Positions 23,205 through 24,331 of a DNA stretch of 24,331 nt are shown here, piece after piece. The position numbers and the translations under genes are program-made. The stretch is from a virus: positions 1-24,331 of IMG/VR virus record IMGVR_UViG_3300014060_000017; one strand, written 5' to 3'. Position 1 is the first letter of the stretch, and each line of letters starts with the position of its first letter. Under the pieces are notes generated by a model. The model was given only the letters and a program-made list of their open reading frames with translations. It searched no databases and had not been told where the DNA came from.

Positions 23205-24248
23205 ATGAGAATCTGCACGATTGGATTTGAGGATGGGGGGTACCGGCTTGCGGATGATATTGTTGTATATGGATATAGTCACAATACGGTCTGGAGTGCT
23301 CCTTGGGGAAATGCCCGTTGTATAGACTGTAGTACCAACGGGACTTCTGGCCATACTGGCGTTGCTCGTACCTATCTTCGAGATATGACCCCTCTTAGCA
23401 ACGGAGATTTTACTCATGTATTTGTTCGGATTTGGACAAAATATTCGGTTGCTGGAGCAACTTTAAAGCTATCCCTGACCGACGAAAATAATGTAGACAT
23501 CATCACGATTGATAACGCAGGAAACTTCACGGTTCTCGGTATCACTGACGCTCTGGGTGCCTCGTATTCAGCTTTTTCTACTGACTGGAAGTGTGTTGAA
23601 CTTGAGATAGACATGTCCGTGAGTGGCGGCGTTACTGTGCGATATGATAGTGTACAAGTCTACACTAAAACTGTCGATATGACGAGTTCTGGCGGTTCCG
23701 AGGTGCGGTACGCAGGAGTTACCGCTCCCTATCATTACCCCTATGCACATGCATACTATGACGACATTGCTGTCAATGATACGCAGGGGGCGACGAACAA
23801 CTCTTGGCCTCCAACAGCAAGGATTGCAGGGCTAGTACCTAACGGGGATGGCGCATACAGCCAATGGTCGCCCTCGCCTGGTACAGGTGAGAGTAACTAC
23901 GAAGACGTTGATGAGATTCCTGAAGACTCGGACACGACATATGTGGCAGCGCCTACTGGAGCTCTGCGTGACACCTATACACGGGCGAATATTGCCGCCT
24001 TCTTAGGCCTGTCGCCGCGCCATATCTACATGGTTACGTCCATCACTATTGCTAGGTTGTCCGCTGCTGGAGCCGCACAGTACCGTTCTATAGCTACGAA
24101 GGGAGTGACAACGCAGGTCGGAACTACGCATTCTCCATCAGATGTCAAGTACGGCCGCTTTGGTTTCTGTATGGACGATGCGCCAGATGGCAGCCCGTGG
24201 GACGAAACTACATTTGATGCCACAATCTTTGGGATGGACTCGCTATAG
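23205..24248 (+). CDS. Lectin-like tail fibre/tip protein, copy 2 (paralogue)
   Basis: 347 residues, SD AAGGAG just upstream, start 2 nt after the preceding stop. Its C-terminal module (YYDDIAVNDTQGATNNSW, then YSQWSPSPGTGESNYEDVDE) aligns with that of the previous gene, while the N-terminal halves differ far more. The jelly-roll pattern is again visible (FVRIWTKYSVAGATLKLSL, IITIDNAGNFTVLG). A tandem duplication followed by divergence of the binding domain is the simplest reading. Confidence 0.62.
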   Translation: MRICTIGFEDGGYRLADDIVVYGYSHNTVWSAPWGNARCIDCSTNGTSGHTGVARTYLRDMTPLSNGDFTHVFVRIWTKYSVAGATLKLSLTDENNVDIITIDNAGNFTVLGITDALGASYSAFSTDWKCVELEIDMSVSGGVTVRYDSVQVYTKTVDMTSSGGSEVRYAGVTAPYHYPYAHAYYDDIAVNDTQGATNNSWPPTARIAGLVPNGDGAYSQWSPSPGTGESNYEDVDEIPEDSDTTYVAAPTGALRDTYTRANIAAFLGLSPRHIYMVTSITIARLSAAGAAQYRSIATKGVTTQVGTTHSPSDVKYGRFGFCMDDAPDGSPWDETTFDATIFGMDSL

Positions 24249-24331
24249 ATGGCAGATGTAAGAGTCACCCACAACATTGTTGAGGTAGAGTTCGGTGGCG
24301 ATGTAAGAGTCACCCACAACATTGTTGAGGT
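24249..24331 (+). CDS. Start of a repeat-containing protein, cut by the window edge
   Basis: ATG 24249 directly follows the previous stop (TAGATG), with no clear SD, suggesting coupling. The visible 27 residues are MADVRVTHNIVEV, EFGG, then the same DVRVTHNIVEV again. Short 'xVRVTxxxVEV' repeat proteins of this look occur in phage tail regions, as I recall, but the fragment is too short for a firm assignment. Confidence 0.45.
   Translation, partial: MADVRVTHNIVEVEFGGDVRVTHNIVE
24255..24331 (+). repeat. 45-bp tandem direct repeat, second copy truncated
   Basis: The unit at 24255-24299 (15 codons) begins again at 24300, and the 32 bases available before the window ends are identical to the first copy. 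In-frame and coding. Exact identity suggests either recent expansion or an assembly effect at a contig edge. Confidence 0.7.

Noticed and set aside
1-24331. CRISPR array, tRNA genes, integrase or lysis cassette
   Set aside because: I saw no spaced direct repeats, cloverleaf-like sequence, recombinase motifs, or holin/endolysin-like genes in this window. Temperate or lytic lifestyle therefore stays open.

Overview
This window is the late structural region of a tailed double-stranded DNA bacteriophage or prophage. The long-tail evidence is a tape-measure gene preceded by a frameshifted chaperone pair and followed by a distal-tail-like gene, which suggests siphovirus-type morphology. Apart from one transposon-derived gene, every convincing gene is on the plus strand, with short gaps or small overlaps and purine-rich Shine-Dalgarno (SD) sites, so a bacterial host is implied. 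I cannot name the host. TAG ends many intact genes directly before well-formed starts, so the normal bacterial code applies.

Layout. 1-369: end of an unidentified gene and two very small ORFs that both look interrupted. 370-3834: packaging and neck (terminase large subunit, portal, HK97-gp10-like protein). 3850-7432: head (long protease/scaffold polyprotein with a probable nested scaffold start, then the major capsid protein). 7494-12250: an unusual 4.8-kb sugar-modification block inserted between the capsid gene and the next head gene: a small glycosyltransferase-like protein, a GT2-containing protein, a SAM methyltransferase-like protein and a 796-residue protein carrying three glycosyltransferase domains. 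12308-15263: head-tail connection genes and a probable tail-tube protein whose C-terminal two thirds is an Asp-box beta-propeller. 15383-16235: tail assembly chaperone made as a short form and, by an apparent +1 frameshift, a long form. 16216-20370: tape measure, distal tail protein and an unknown small gene. 20381-21628: an inserted IS200/IS605-type TnpB element on the minus strand. 21629-24331: tail-tip/adhesion genes, including two tandem paralogues with a lectin-like look and the start of a repeat-containing gene that runs off the window.

How it fits together. The order terminase, portal, protease/scaffold, capsid, connectors, tail tube, chaperones, tape measure, tail tip is the classic late operon. 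The glycosyltransferase block lies in the same direction inside it, so it should be made when virions are being built; virion or receptor-binding-protein glycosylation is my leading inference.

Most notable observations: (1) a stem-loop at 15283-15318 whose loop shows a 10-base sequence perfectly complementary to the extended SD of the downstream chaperone gene, and to the same extended SD (GGAGGGCC) before three other genes; (2) a UUU-CGA +1 frameshift site in the tail chaperone gene; (3) a TnpB element that appears to have landed between the SD and the start codon of a virion gene; (4) the glycosylation block; (5) the propeller-decorated tail-tube candidate. All functional calls are from reading motifs by eye; no database search was possible.
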